Part shown: piece by piece, positions 1-10,960 of the stretch
Layout: each line of letters begins with the position of its first letter
How positions within the stretch are numbered: position 1 is the stretch's first letter
Assembly (NCBI GenBank): GCA_030159075.1
Contig: BROG01000024.1
Span: 2,080,001-2,144,000, forward strand
Direction: 5' to 3'
DNA length: 64,000 nt
Source of the DNA: Atrina japonica
Taxonomy: Eukaryota > Mollusca > Bivalvia > Pterioida > Pinnidae
Position numbers and translations under genes: made by a program
Notes under the pieces: generated by a model
Told to the model about the DNA's origin: nothing
Seen by the model: the letters and a program-made list of their open reading frames with translations, nothing else
Database searches by the model: none

Positions 1-18
1 ATATATTTATATATATAT

Positions 19-57
<39 letters not shown>
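1..57. repeat. (TA)n microsatellite at window edge
   Basis: Nearly pure alternating TA with two single-base interruptions. It runs off the left edge, so its true length is unknown. Confidence 0.95.
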
Positions 58-1530
<1,473 letters not shown>

Positions 1531-1568
1531 GTAGTCTCCTAAAAGAGGCGATTTCCATTATACACTAA

Positions 1569-1737
1569 AACCAGCTTTAGCGACCACCTGTGTATAAAGA
1601 CTACCTGGTAATCAAGACCTTCTTTAGCTTTTCCCAATAGTACCATTTGTGTACAATAAACTTCTATATAAAGACCACCTCCTTATTTAGACTAGTTGTG
1701 TCCGTAAGAGGGTCTTAATATACAAATTTCATTGTAT
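1569..1737 (+). repeat. Dispersed repeat X, copy 1 ('GCGACCACCTGTGTATA' family)
   Basis: Shares an ordered series of blocks with 32039-32205: GCGACCACCT, CTGTGTATA, ACCTGGT, TTTGTGTACAAT, CTATATAAAGAC, and a shared end TTTCA(T/C)TGTA. The copies are about 75-80% alike by eye and in the same orientation. I associate the 'gaccacct...tttcactgta' pattern with marine-invertebrate dispersed repeats; no coding capacity is seen. It is probably a short non-autonomous transposon of unknown class. Confidence 0.6.
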
Positions 1738-2515
1738 ATATTAGTCAGGAGTCAGATCTCTTATGACTCCAATAATCCTCAGCTGGCTACATTGTAGCTC
1801 CCTAAGAGTTATTTTGAGGTACACGATTGTGTGTTATCTGCAGTAGAATCTAGAACCGATCTGTATATCGTATTTTATCACTTGTATATTTTATTAAAAA
1901 AATCACTCGTCAACATTGGGCTATCAATCATGAATGAAAAGGATTAAGTTCAGGTCCTTGGTCTGATCTTATATTTACGACATTAACTGGTATCATCAAC
2001 TATTGCAATGCATTTGCTCCCACGATAATTCTAATTTGTATCTGTTCCTGAAACAGCGAAATAAAATTTGAATGATACCATAATTAAAACACAAGATCTG
2101 TCGTAAATATTTTTTGTTAGAAAAAGTAAAGATTGATATAGCTAGATCAATATGGGGGATAAATGTATATATAAAATTTTATCTTACAACAATCCCTCCT
2201 GTCTTCACAAGAAAATCTATATATACATGTCCATAGAATCATTAAAAATAACCATTTCTTCAGTGTCAAGAATTTGTATAACGAATGACCATCTTTGTCA
2301 TTTGATTTTAACTCACTTTCAACTTCAACCTACACATTTCAGGACAACCAACATGACCTTGGATCATCTTAAAACTGTAGGTCTTCCAAATTTAACCTTA
2401 CAAGCAAATACCATGATTTTTAAGATACAACCATATTATATAACATCTATCATTTTATACTTCAAATCAGCTACTTCTATTATTCACAGTATCATACCAA
2501 AACCGTATGTATTAA
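1738..2515. other. AT-rich non-coding stretch, nothing recognised
   Basis: An open frame at 2152-2544 (plus strand) has no recognisable domain and runs into repeat DNA. Its composition is that of random AT-rich sequence, so I do not call it a gene. Confidence 0.45.
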
Positions 2516-2519
2516 TTAA

Positions 2520-2875
2520 TAAGACTAAAAAGAATAATAAATAGGTTTAACTGAGCAAATATAGATTTAACGTCAAAATAGCGTAAAATGAGAGTACATG
2601 TAATTAGTTAAACCTAATTTAACATAGAAAATGAAGTATTAATGTGAGTTAAAACCATTTTTTGTCCACTTAAACCTAGCTTTCTCGAATACTGCATTAA
2701 CTCGAGAAAAGCTAGTTTCACTGAAAAAGTATGTCTAACAGAGAAAATGGGGTTTAAACATATGTGATTGTAGCGTCACAATTTTAATTTAATGACGTAC
2801 AAATAGAGTCCAGTCTAACGGAAAAAAACTAGATTTAACTGTGCTAAAATCACATGGATGCCTATTACTTGTAAT
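2520..2875 (+). repeat. Foldback-like 'AAACTAGGTTTAAC' repeat, copy 1
   Basis: Holds many short blocks related to AGGTTTAACTGAG and their reverse complements (GTTAAACCTAA, TTAAACCTAGC), so it can fold on itself. It ends in ACTGTGCTAAAATCACAT. The same blocks recur in the same order at 4485-4860, which marks it as a copy of one element and not chance. No coding capacity. Confidence 0.7.
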
Positions 2876-2929
2876 GTGAAATTTCCACTAAAGTAAAATA
2901 TTGGTAGACTTTTGCACGCCGCTCATTTT

Positions 2930-3125
2930 GAGGTAATTTTTTCCTAGTTTTAATATTTTTGGAGATATACGTGTTAATTCAAAATATCCGCCGACGCATT
3001 CGTTCTATATTTAGCCATGACAGCCATGTTCGGTCCTAGCCCCTTATCATTCACAAACATTATGCGGCTTTACATGGTTATACTTCCTGTCAAGTATGGT
3101 GTGAAAGTGGCACAATGATTCTGGA
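2930..3125 (+). repeat. Dispersed mollusc-type repeat Y, upstream portion
   Basis: Contains 'TATATTTAGCCATGACAGCCATGTT', shortened here to its key parts (TTTAGCCATGACAG, then GCCATGTTCGGTCC), and TTATGCGGCTTTACATGG, followed by a 'cttcctgtcaagtatggtgtgaa' type block. The GCGACTTCACATGAGG block at about 3719-3736 is a relative of the TTATGCGGCTTTACATGG block, so two pieces of the same family lie here. The family assignment comes from recollection of bivalve genomes. Confidence 0.45.
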
Positions 3126-3227
3126 GAAGTAGTAAAAAAAATGTTTGCCTGTAATTTTTACAACAACAAAAAAATATTTTACTTTTTAACGTTTACTTAG
3201 GTGCCTGTGACCTTGAAAGGTTGTCAA

Positions 3228-3412
3228 ATATTATAAACATAATACGAGAATTATAATGCTCAAGACGATCGTTTCTGTGGATTAGACTTCATCAGTTGAG
3301 CTCCAATTTAAAATGTATATGCATTTGCGAAAGAGAAAGTGGTATCATACAAGGTCAAATAATAATTCTAGCAGTAAAGCCGAAATCCGTCTAAGAGTGA
3401 CCACTGTAAACA
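3228..3412 (-). mobile_element. Hammerhead-bearing dispersed repeat, copy A
   Basis: On the minus strand this matches the copies at 7.5, 26.5 and 28.6 kb: a GTGGTCACTCTTAGACGGAT-like block, a CCTTGTATGATACCACTTTC block, the ribozyme motif, then ATTATAA and GTATTATGTTTATAATA at the end. It has no coding capacity. It lies between two pieces of repeat Y. A short non-autonomous retroelement is the likeliest reading. Confidence 0.7.
3258..3301 (-). ncRNA. Hammerhead ribozyme motif (type I, minimal stem III), copy A
   Basis: Minus strand, 5' to 3': GCTCAA (3301-3296), core CTGATGA, stem-loop II AGTCTAATCCACA, core GAAA, stem III CGATCG, TC, then TTGAGC (3263-3258). GCTCAA and TTGAGC pair perfectly as stem I. 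All catalytic-core residues are present. Stem II is weak: the pair next to the core is A·A and the innermost pair is C·C. Predicted cleavage is between 3264 and 3263. Folding was done by eye; activity is untested. Confidence 0.65.
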
Positions 3413-3439
3413 GGTGACTCAACGTTCTCATACATCTTT

Positions 3440-3862
3440 GTATACAGAAAGTCGATCAGTATTGGGTTATTAAACAATTTGTAATACAACTGTGCACAGC
3501 GTTACTGAAGCGCCCCTAGTGGTTCGGTTTTGGACAAATTTCGTTTATGGTCGTAAACTCTGTAGATATTGAATTAACAATTATGCACACAATGTTTGAA
3601 AATCATCTGATCATTGTTTCACGAGAAGAAATTTTTTAAAAGATGTACCAAGTTTTGGTCCTTTTTGGCCCCTTTTGAGCCCTTATGGTTCTTAGCACGT
3701 TTTCATTCGCAAAATTTATGCGACTTCACATGAGGATGCTATATGCCTAGTTTGGCTCGCCGGTTCTTGAGAATGTGTAAATAATAACGACGGACGACGA
3801 CAGACAAAAGACGATCACAATATGTCACCATGAGCCTTTGGCTCAGATGACTTAAAAAATAA
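3440..3862 (+). repeat. Dispersed mollusc-type repeat Y, 3' portion with terminal hairpin
   Basis: Carries TTTTTGGCCCCTTTTGAGCC (3662-3681), a GACGGACGACGACAGACAAAAG run, and the terminal hairpin TGAGCC-TTT-GGCTCA followed by an A-rich end. From recollection this 'GACGGACG...TGAGCCTTNGGCTCAGGTGA' end is a very common bivalve repeat. No protein is encoded. It may be a SINE or the 3' end of a LINE. Confidence 0.6.
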
Positions 3863-4480
3863 AAGGCAAACATTTCATATAAATTTAGAATCAATTTCTG
3901 AAACATAACACTCATAATGTAAATTTGGAATATGTATTATGCAAATATTTTTATCTATCTAAAAACATCTCTGAGATTATCTTAGCTATTATGTTGAATT
4001 ATAACAGTTCCGCATTCTTATATTTATGAAGAAACAAACGTATTTTAGTATCGTATTTTGAAATAAGTAAATCATCGATGATAGATCTAACGAGCATAAA
4101 ACTGTAATGTCAATTTGTTCAACGTGAGGAAATTTTAAATTGGTAAAACTGGATTACAAAGTATCAACGATAGCAAGAAAATCAAATCTCTTACTAGAGC
4201 TTTAAGCCATGCTAAAATATTTTAAATTTTAAATGATATTGAAATATATTATATCAATAAAGTCACAAAGAGGGAAAATTTATTAAGTAATTAAGTAATT
4301 GTACTTTTGAAATGGAAAATAATCAAGGATTTCAATTTATGAAATTTCTATGCACGGTCTTTCTGAGCTGATAACATTTCAAGAATTAATGCTAATCGGG
4401 GCTTTGTCAGGTTACAACAGTCATTTCCCTATTCTTTATAAACAAATAGCCCTTGGGCTTAGATGAGCGACATATCTGAA
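3863..4480. other. AT-rich non-coding stretch, nothing recognised
   Basis: No open frame or repeat block shared with the rest of the window. A small AGCCCTTGGGCT inverted repeat lies near 4449-4460. Confidence 0.45.
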
Positions 4481-4484
4481 GGGC

Positions 4485-4965
4485 ACGTCAAAATCACATA
4501 AATGATTTAAACCTACTTTTTTCGGCTAAAAAACAGGATTAACTGAGGAAATATAGGTCTAACGTCAAAGTGAGAGTAATTAGTTAAACCAAATTTAAAC
4601 AGAGAGAATGAAGTAATTATGTGAATTAAAGCTATTTTTGTCCAGTTAAACCTAGTTTTCTCGAATATTGCATTAAATGGAGAAAAGCTCGGTTTCACTG
4701 AAAAAAGTATGTCTTACAACGAATACGAGATTTAACGTATGTGATTTTAGCATCGCAATATGAATTTACTGAAGAAAACATAGAGACCAGTCTAACGGAG
4801 AAAAACAAATTTAACTGTGCTAAAATCACATTGACACATTAGTTGTAATGTGGTTTTTGGTGTTCTTAAATCTGCCTTTTCCCAGTTAAATTTTCGTTTT
4901 CACAAAAAACTAAATTTAACTCACATTTGTGATTTTGGCATTGTGAAACCTAATTTATGGAGTTT
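4485..4965 (+). repeat. Foldback-like 'AAACTAGGTTTAAC' repeat, copy 2
   Basis: Collinear with 2520-2875: both have TAACGTCAAA, GTAATTAGTTAAACC, TTTGTCCA(C/G)TTAAACCTAG, GAGAAAAGCT, AGTATGTCT, CAGTCTAACGGA and ATTTAACTGTGCTAAAATCA in order. The extra 3' section (4860-4965) adds further TTAACTCACATTTGTGATTTTGGC blocks typical of the other copies. A short open frame on the minus strand inside it is incidental. Confidence 0.7.
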
Positions 4966-5374
4966 CATATACCTAGGCTACAACGTACTGCATTCAACTA
5001 TTTCTTAAGAGTTTTGCATATCACCATTGTAAATCTTTCAAAATTGTCTAGAAAATTAATTGAGTCCGTATTAGTGTAGATATGAAAATTTTCATGACTA
5101 TAGTTGATATCATTATACGGTATATGAATAGATTTTGAGAAGTACAAGGTTAAAATTTATAAAATCCACATGAAACCATACTTTCATTGTGATAATTTAT
5201 ATTGTCTTCAAGATTGAAAGAATAACAAAAAGAAGATATGTAAAAGTAAAAGTATTATTTGCCAGGATTCCTATGAAATTTACTAACATGATATAGATAT
5301 GACGCAAATTAGAAATGTACTTTTGAAATAAATGGAAACGAAATGTGTCCTGTTGTGGTTTTATATTTATCTAT
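4966..5374. other. AT-rich non-coding stretch, nothing recognised
   Basis: Flanks the start of the 38-bp array. No open frame of note. Confidence 0.45.
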
Positions 5375-6778
5375 GCAAAACGTCTATTACGGCATATGAG
5401 TTCTTTATATATATAAAACGTCTTTAACGGCATATGAGTTCTTTATATATGTAAAATGTCTATGACGATATGCGAGTTCTTTATATATGTAAAACATCTA
5501 TAACGATATGTGCGTTCTTTATAGATGTAAAACATCTATAACGATATGTGAGTTCCTCATATATGTAAAATGTCTATAACAGTATGTGAGTTCTTTATAT
5601 ATGTAGAATGGCTATAACGATATGTGAGTTCTTTATATGTGTAAAACATCTATAACGATATGTGAGTTCTTTATCTAGGTAAAACATCTATAACGGTATG
5701 TGAGTTCTTTATATATGTAAAACATCTATAACGATATGTGAGTTCTTTATCTATGTTAAATGTCTGTGACGGTATGTGAGTTATTTCTCTATGCAAAACA
5801 TCTATAACGGTATATGAATTCTTAATATATGTAAAATGTCTATAACGGTATGTGAGTTCTTTATATATGTAAAATGTCTATAACAGTATGTGAGTTCTTT
5901 ATCTATGTAAAATGTCTATAATGGTATGTGGGTTATTTCTTTATGCAAAACGTCTATAACGGTATATGAATTCTTAATATATGTAAAATGTCTATAACGG
6001 TATGTGAGTTCATTATACATGTAAAATGTCTTTAAAGGTATGTGAGTTCTTTATCTATGTAAAATGTCTATAAGAGTATGTGAGTACTTTATCTATGTAA
6101 AATGTCTATAATGGTATGTGGGTTATTCCTTTATGCAAAACATCTATAACGGTATGTGAGTTCTTTATCTATGTAAAATGTCTATAAAAGTATGTGAGTT
6201 CTTTTTCTATGTAAAATGTCTATAACGGTATGTGGGTTATTTATCTATGCAAAACGTCTATAACGGTATATGAGTTCTTTATATATTTGAAACATCTATA
6301 ACGATTTGCGTGTTCTTTATATACGTAAAACATCTATAACGGTGAGTTTTTTATCAATGTAAAACGTCTATAATTGTATATGAGTTCATTATATATGTAA
6401 AACGTCTAAAACTGTATGAGTTATCTATGTAAAATGTCTATAACGATATGCGAGCTCTTTATATATATAAAAAGTCTATAACAGTATGTGAGTTTATTAT
6501 ATATGTAAAACGTCTAAAATGGTAAGAGTTATCTATGTAAAACGTCTATAACGATATGTAAGTTCTTTATCTATGTAAAACTTCTATAACGGTATATGAG
6601 TTTATTATATATGTAAAACGTCTAAAATGGTAAGAGTTATCTATGTAAAACGTCTATAACGATATGTAAGTTCTTTATATATGTAAAATGTCTATAACGA
6701 AATGTGAGTCATTCATCTATGTTAAAATGTCTATATGACGAAATGCGTGTTCTGTATATATGTAAAATATCTACAATA
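5375..6778. repeat. 38-bp satellite array with higher-order periodicity
   Basis: About 37 imperfect units, period 38 (for example 5641 to 5679). Unit blocks: GTAAAA(C/T)(A/G)TCTATAACG then (G/A)TATGTGAGTTCTTTATATAT. A variant unit with TTATTTCT-TATGCAAAAC recurs at 5781, 5933 (+152 = 4 units), 6123 (+190 = 5 units) and about 6238 (+3 units), showing higher-order organisation. Later units (6340-6660) are shortened to about 30 bp. The units are contiguous with no unique spacers, so this is not a CRISPR array. Confidence 0.9.
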
Positions 6779-6780
6779 TA

Positions 6781-7004
6781 AAAAAAATCTCAGATACCAA
6801 AATCTCAAATCTTTAGGATATCCAGGATATAGATACAAATCTTGTATAAATGGACAAACACGGAAACTGGAAACCAAGAGGTTGGATTAGGTACAATGAA
6901 GGAGTTAGCAATCCTCGTCATTATTGGTATAGACGTCTCAACAACTGCCAACGAAAAGGCAACTCATCATTTCACTTGAGAAACATAGTAATCGAAAACA
7001 AGAC
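6781..7004 (-). mobile_element. Penelope-like element 3'-end fragment inside the satellite
   Basis: Minus-strand match to the 3' end of the element at 40862-43370: CTCAGATACCAAA, ATGGACAAACACGGA, TGGAAACCAAGAGGT, CAACGAAAAGGCAACTCA. It covers the last codons of the RT and the tail. About 75 bases of tail (the ACCGGTCACACC part) are missing, with GGAGTTAGCA joined directly to ATCCTCGTCA. Satellite units resume at once on the far side (7005), so the fragment interrupts the array. Confidence 0.8.
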
Positions 7005-7097
7005 TTATAACGGTATGTGAGTTCTTTATATATGTAAAAAGACTGTAACGATTTGCGTGTCCTTTATATATATAATACGTCTATAACGATATGTTAG
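7005..7097. repeat. 38-bp satellite, remaining units after the insertion
   Basis: About 2.5 more units (TAACGGTATGTGAGTTCTTT, then TAACGATTTGCGTGTCCTTT, then CTATAACGATATGTTAGTT) continuing the array beyond the Penelope-like fragment. Confidence 0.85.
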
Positions 7098-7098
7098 T

Positions 7099-7154
<56 letters not shown>

Positions 7155-7178
7155 TATATATATAAATATATATATATA

Positions 7179-7262
<84 letters not shown>
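7098..7262. repeat. (TA)n microsatellite
   Basis: Long alternating TA with a few AAATA interruptions. The Tyr-Ile open frame here is an artefact. Confidence 0.97.
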
Positions 7263-7265
<3 letters not shown>

Positions 7266-7269
7266 CTAA

Positions 7270-7470
7270 CAGCGAAGAATTTAAGATAGATATGGTATCC
7301 AATCTTACTTATATTCGATGTGGTAAAAATATGATATCCAATCTTACATTGTATGTTCTTATCCTTTATATATTCTATGTGGTAAAAATATGATATCCAA
7401 TCTTACATTGTATGTTCTTATCCTTTATATATTCTATGTGGTAAAAATATGATATCCATTTTACATGGAT
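7270..7470. repeat. Short tandem repeat, about 61-bp unit, about 2.7 copies
   Basis: GTGGTAAAAATATGATATCC is followed by AATCTTACATTGTATGTTCT and ATCCTTTATATATTCTAT, repeated nearly identically at 7320-7380 and 7380-7440, with partial copies on both sides. Confidence 0.85.
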
Positions 7471-7509
7471 CTGAACCTTGATAAATCTTACATAAGATAA
7501 ATATGGTAT

Positions 7510-7680
7510 CAAATCTTTTTACAATGGTTACTCGGATTTGGATTTATTATTATTTTTCCTTGTATTATACCACTTTGCCTTTAGAAAATCTGTGTAAAAT
7601 TGAAGCTCAACTGATGAAGTCTAATTGACAGAAACGATCGTCTTGAGCATTATAACTTTGTATTATGTTTATAATATCTT
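7510..7680 (+). mobile_element. Hammerhead-bearing dispersed repeat, copy B
   Basis: Plus-strand copy: TTTTTACAATGGTTACTCGG, CCTTGTATTATACCACTTTG, the ribozyme motif, then ATTATAACTTTGTATTATGT and the TTATAATAT end. The upstream part is shorter than in the 26.5-kb copy. No coding capacity. Its end matches the end of the other four copies, suggesting a defined element terminus. Confidence 0.72.
7605..7648 (+). ncRNA. Hammerhead ribozyme motif (type I, minimal stem III), copy B
   Basis: Order: GCTCAA (7605-7610), CTGATGA (7611-7617), stem-loop II AGTCTAATTGACA (7618-7630), GAAA (7631-7634), CGATCG (7635-7640), TC (7641-7642), TTGAGC (7643-7648). Stem I has 6 perfect pairs. Stem II has GUC/GAC with a UAAUU loop and an A·A next to the core. 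Stem III is 2 pairs, or a longer helix between two molecules because CGATCG is a palindrome. Predicted cleavage follows 7642. This is the best-preserved copy. Confidence 0.7.
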
Positions 7681-7859
7681 GCTTTGTATGTTTTTATCCT
7701 TTATCTATTTTATGTAAGACAACTATTCCAAGTGTTGACTCAATGATGATATAAGAGTATACCTACGCTTTCGGCAAGTTTTTCAAAATCTGATATTAAA
7801 ATAAGAGTTTTGTTAAAACGAAAGCTTGATATGATACAATATATGGCCAAATCCCATTA

Positions 7860-8048
7860 ATGAGTTAAACCTAATTTTTCACCGTTAAAACTAGTTTTCT
7901 CTAAGTAACCAACATTAACTGGTGAATACACTGTAGAAAAATGTAGATTAACTGAGAAAACTAGGTGTAACTGCGTAAACACCCCATTAATAAATTAAGT
8001 TTTTCTCAGACAAACCTAATTTTTCTACAGTTATTCAACTTGTGACGC
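7860..8048. repeat. Foldback-like 'AAACTAGGTTTAAC' repeat, left part
   Basis: Contains GAGTTAAACCTAATTTTTC, TTAAAACTAGTTTTCTC, AACTGAGAAAACTAGGTGTAAC and the reverse-oriented AGTTTTTCTCAGACAAACCT. It is interrupted at about 8048 by a Penelope-like fragment and continues at 8331. Confidence 0.65.
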
Positions 8049-8330
8049 CAAAAAAAAAAAAACAACCTCAGATACCAAATTATTAATCTTCAGGGTGTCC
8101 AGGAGATATATATACTGGTAAGAATTTGACAATCACGGACATCTGGAAATTCAGAGATGGGATAAGGTGCCATGGAGGAGTAAGCACCCCCTGTTGACAG
8201 GTCACACCTGAATGAGTCCACAGTCAAATCAAATCTGAAATAAGCGAGGAACGAATCCTCGTCACAATTGGTACAGACGTCTTAAGAACTGCTACCAAAC
8301 TGGCAACTCAACATTTCATTTAGTGAAACA
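8049..8330 (-). mobile_element. Penelope-like element 3'-end fragment inside a foldback repeat
   Basis: Matches 40862-41155 on the same strand: CCTCAGATACCAAA, GATGGGATAAGGTGCCATGG, AGGAGTAAGCACCCCCTGTT, ACAGGTCACACC, CCTCGTCACAATTGGTACAG, GGCAACTCAACATTTCA. It covers the complete tail and the last few RT codons. A poly-A-like run of 12 As lies at its 3' (left) side. The 5' part of the element is absent. Confidence 0.8.
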
Positions 8331-8545
8331 GAGTAATATCATTGATGAGTTAAATCAAGTTTTTGTCGAAACTCACAAACACTGGATAAAAACTAGGTTT
8401 AACTGAACATTTCATTTAGCGTAAACAGAGTAATATCATTAATTAGTTAAATCTAGTTTTTATCATAACTCACATTAATTGGATAAAAACTAGGTTTAAC
8501 TGAGAAAAACTAGGAATAAACTCATTTATTTGCATTTGGCGTACC
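8310..8545. repeat. Foldback repeat right part with a 96-bp tandem duplication across the junction
   Basis: AACATTTCATTTAG starts at 8310 and again at 8406. Each 96-bp copy contains the end of the Penelope-like fragment, then GAGTTAAATC and ATAAAAACTAGGTTTAACTG. The duplicated unit includes the insertion junction, so the duplication came after the insertion. Confidence 0.75.
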
Positions 8546-10905
8546 ATAACAATCTATATGGAAAGAAAACTTAAGTCTGTATTTGACATGGTGGTTGCAT
8601 ATAATATTTTTGTTAATTTAAACAGGGTACCGAAATAAAGTTTTGATTACAAGTGGGAGACATATATAAAATTGAAAAGTTACAAAAAACATGGACACTA
8701 ACACAAACAAAAAAATTAAATCGGCTCAATTTATTTGTCAACAAAATAACAAAACAGCAATATACAAGAACATCGTTTATTAGGGGAAATTGTTGTATAT
8801 AAGGATAATAATGAAAAAGAATGGGAGATTGACAATTCCAGAGGTTCTAGATATTTAGTAATATGAAACAACTTTTAAAGGCAATACAGGCTGTCAAAAT
8901 GGGTTTTTGGCTTATACATATTTAACGTTTTATACAAATAAAATGTAGTTAAAAATTCCCAGGTTGAGAAAAACGTATGTCGTAGTTGTAAAAAGAAATC
9001 GAATTTGAATAATGGACATGTAAACATTTGTATCCTTACATGGATGGCAGGCATATAAATCGTCGGCGTATTTCAGTCATTCCAGGCAAAATATGCATAT
9101 GTTAAATTGCTAAGGCAATATATCCATTTAGCCTTTAATTAAAGTTTTGGTCTAATATTTTTGCTATCAAAATGACACCCTGTATGCCTTTAATTATGGA
9201 AGACTCAATTGGAAATTTTTATTTCAATCTAAAGTTGATATACATGTACATATGTTTTAAAATTTAAGAGAGCAAATATGTAAACAATAGCCAAACATAT
9301 GTTATGATTAAACCTAGAAAGGTGTCTTTCATCCACGGTTAAAAGTAGATAGAAATGTTGAAGTACAATTTAAAAGAATTAGATGTTTATCATTTATGAT
9401 TTCAGCTAAAATCATTTACCTATCTACTATGTTCTTATTTTCCATTTAGCCGAATTGATGATTTAGGAGTGATTTCCCTTTAATATGTGCATATCATTTG
9501 TGAAGTGAAAAAAATACTTTTGAACTTTATTCGGATGATATTGCTGTTGAAATTTGATTTTATCTTTAATAATTTTTACGCTACTAGGGTAGTTCACAGC
9601 TGAAATAGTTCATAGAAAAATATTCAGTTGACGCTTAGTTCCACATACACAAAATCATGAAATACAGTCTTGTATTATATTAACAACATTTTCCTTTATA
9701 AAATATATAATGATCTAAGCTGATTGTGAGATTTATATAAAGCAAGACTGAATGGCCATACATTCTCTGGAACTTCTTAAAGACAAAGTCCTGAAATATC
9801 AATAGAGGTGCTTTTGAATTAGATCACATTTTCACTGGGCAGTTGTATTGTCTTTCGCTTAGTATCACAAAACTATATCTGAGAACAGAACAATGAAAAT
9901 ATTCAGCTATCAAGCTGATGTACTGGTGAAATGATGTTAAAGTCTCACTAATAGATAAGTGTTCTGGAAATGGAAGACACATGCTGGGTGTTCCAAAGAG
10001 TCTGACACTCTGGAAGAGTTTGGAACACTACAAAATCCATACTATACTTTCCCCTGAAAATATAGACTTAGCTTTTACTAAATTGATAAACTTACAAATG
10101 CAAGGATCTGTTGTTTTGGTCTTCTGCCACATGATGAAATTTTCAGTTCTAAAGTTGAGTCAAGAGTTACTCATGTATTCTGTGGATGGCGTTTTATGCA
10201 TCACATTCCCTATCTCGGAAATCAATTGCCCTGGTACTCTTCACTTTCTTTCCCACATTTCCTTTCTGGACTAAGTTGGAATGAATGCATGGTTTGTAGG
10301 AAAACCACCCCCTATGGATTGTAAAGGTTGGCAGATCAGAATCTTCGATAAACTTACCTGAATAAGATAAAAGATATAGCAGACCCGAAAATATGAAAAT
10401 AGACACAAAAGCTTAATAAAGGATTTAGATATGTACACTACACTGTAAACCATCATGCTATATGTACTTTAATCAGCAAATATTGAGCAATGCTTCATGC
10501 ATTGAAAAAGCTGATATTTAGTGAATATTTTATCAAGTTTATTTTTAAGATTCAACCTTTTATGTACGAGGGGGATACTATGGTTTCAGGGTAAAATGAG
10601 GTTAAATGTAGAAAATGTAGAGTAAGTTTTATCACTGTGTAATTGGGTGCATGGCGATATGCAGAAAAAGGGAATCTGCTACATACGAATGCCAAAACAA
10701 ACCACAAATAACATAATAGAAGTTGTATTGAATGATGTTACATAGGAGTATTTAAGATATTCAATTGATAAGGAAATAATTACTTCATACTGAAATTATT
10801 TAAATTCAGTTTCAACTTAAAATGCTGTTCAAATAGACCTTTGAATAATTTCTGCATCGGGTAAGTTATAATTAGGATATTTCGCGCAAAAAATACTGAC
10901 AGTAT
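8546..10905. other. Unassigned AT-rich region
   Basis: No exon, repeat shared with the rest of the window or RNA gene recognised. An open frame at 9981-10274 (plus strand, 97 codons) is the least repetitive of the short ones, but it shows no motif, signal peptide or splice evidence. I leave it uncalled. Confidence 0.45.

Positions 10906-10960
<55 letters not shown>
10906..10960. repeat. (GT)n microsatellite
   Basis: About 25 perfect GT units. It produces a poly Thr-His frame on the minus strand. Confidence 0.97.

Noticed and set aside
2152..2544. 130-codon plus-strand frame as a gene
   Set aside because: No motif, AT-driven residue composition (Ile, Lys, Asn, Ser, Thr), and it ends inside a foldback repeat.
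5375..6778. CRISPR-like regular direct repeats
   Set aside because: The units are contiguous with no unique spacers, and the DNA is clearly eukaryotic. It is a satellite.
9981..10274. 97-codon plus-strand frame as a small gene
   Set aside because: No recognisable domain, signal peptide, conserved start context or neighbouring exon. A frame of this length is expected by chance in 64 kb.
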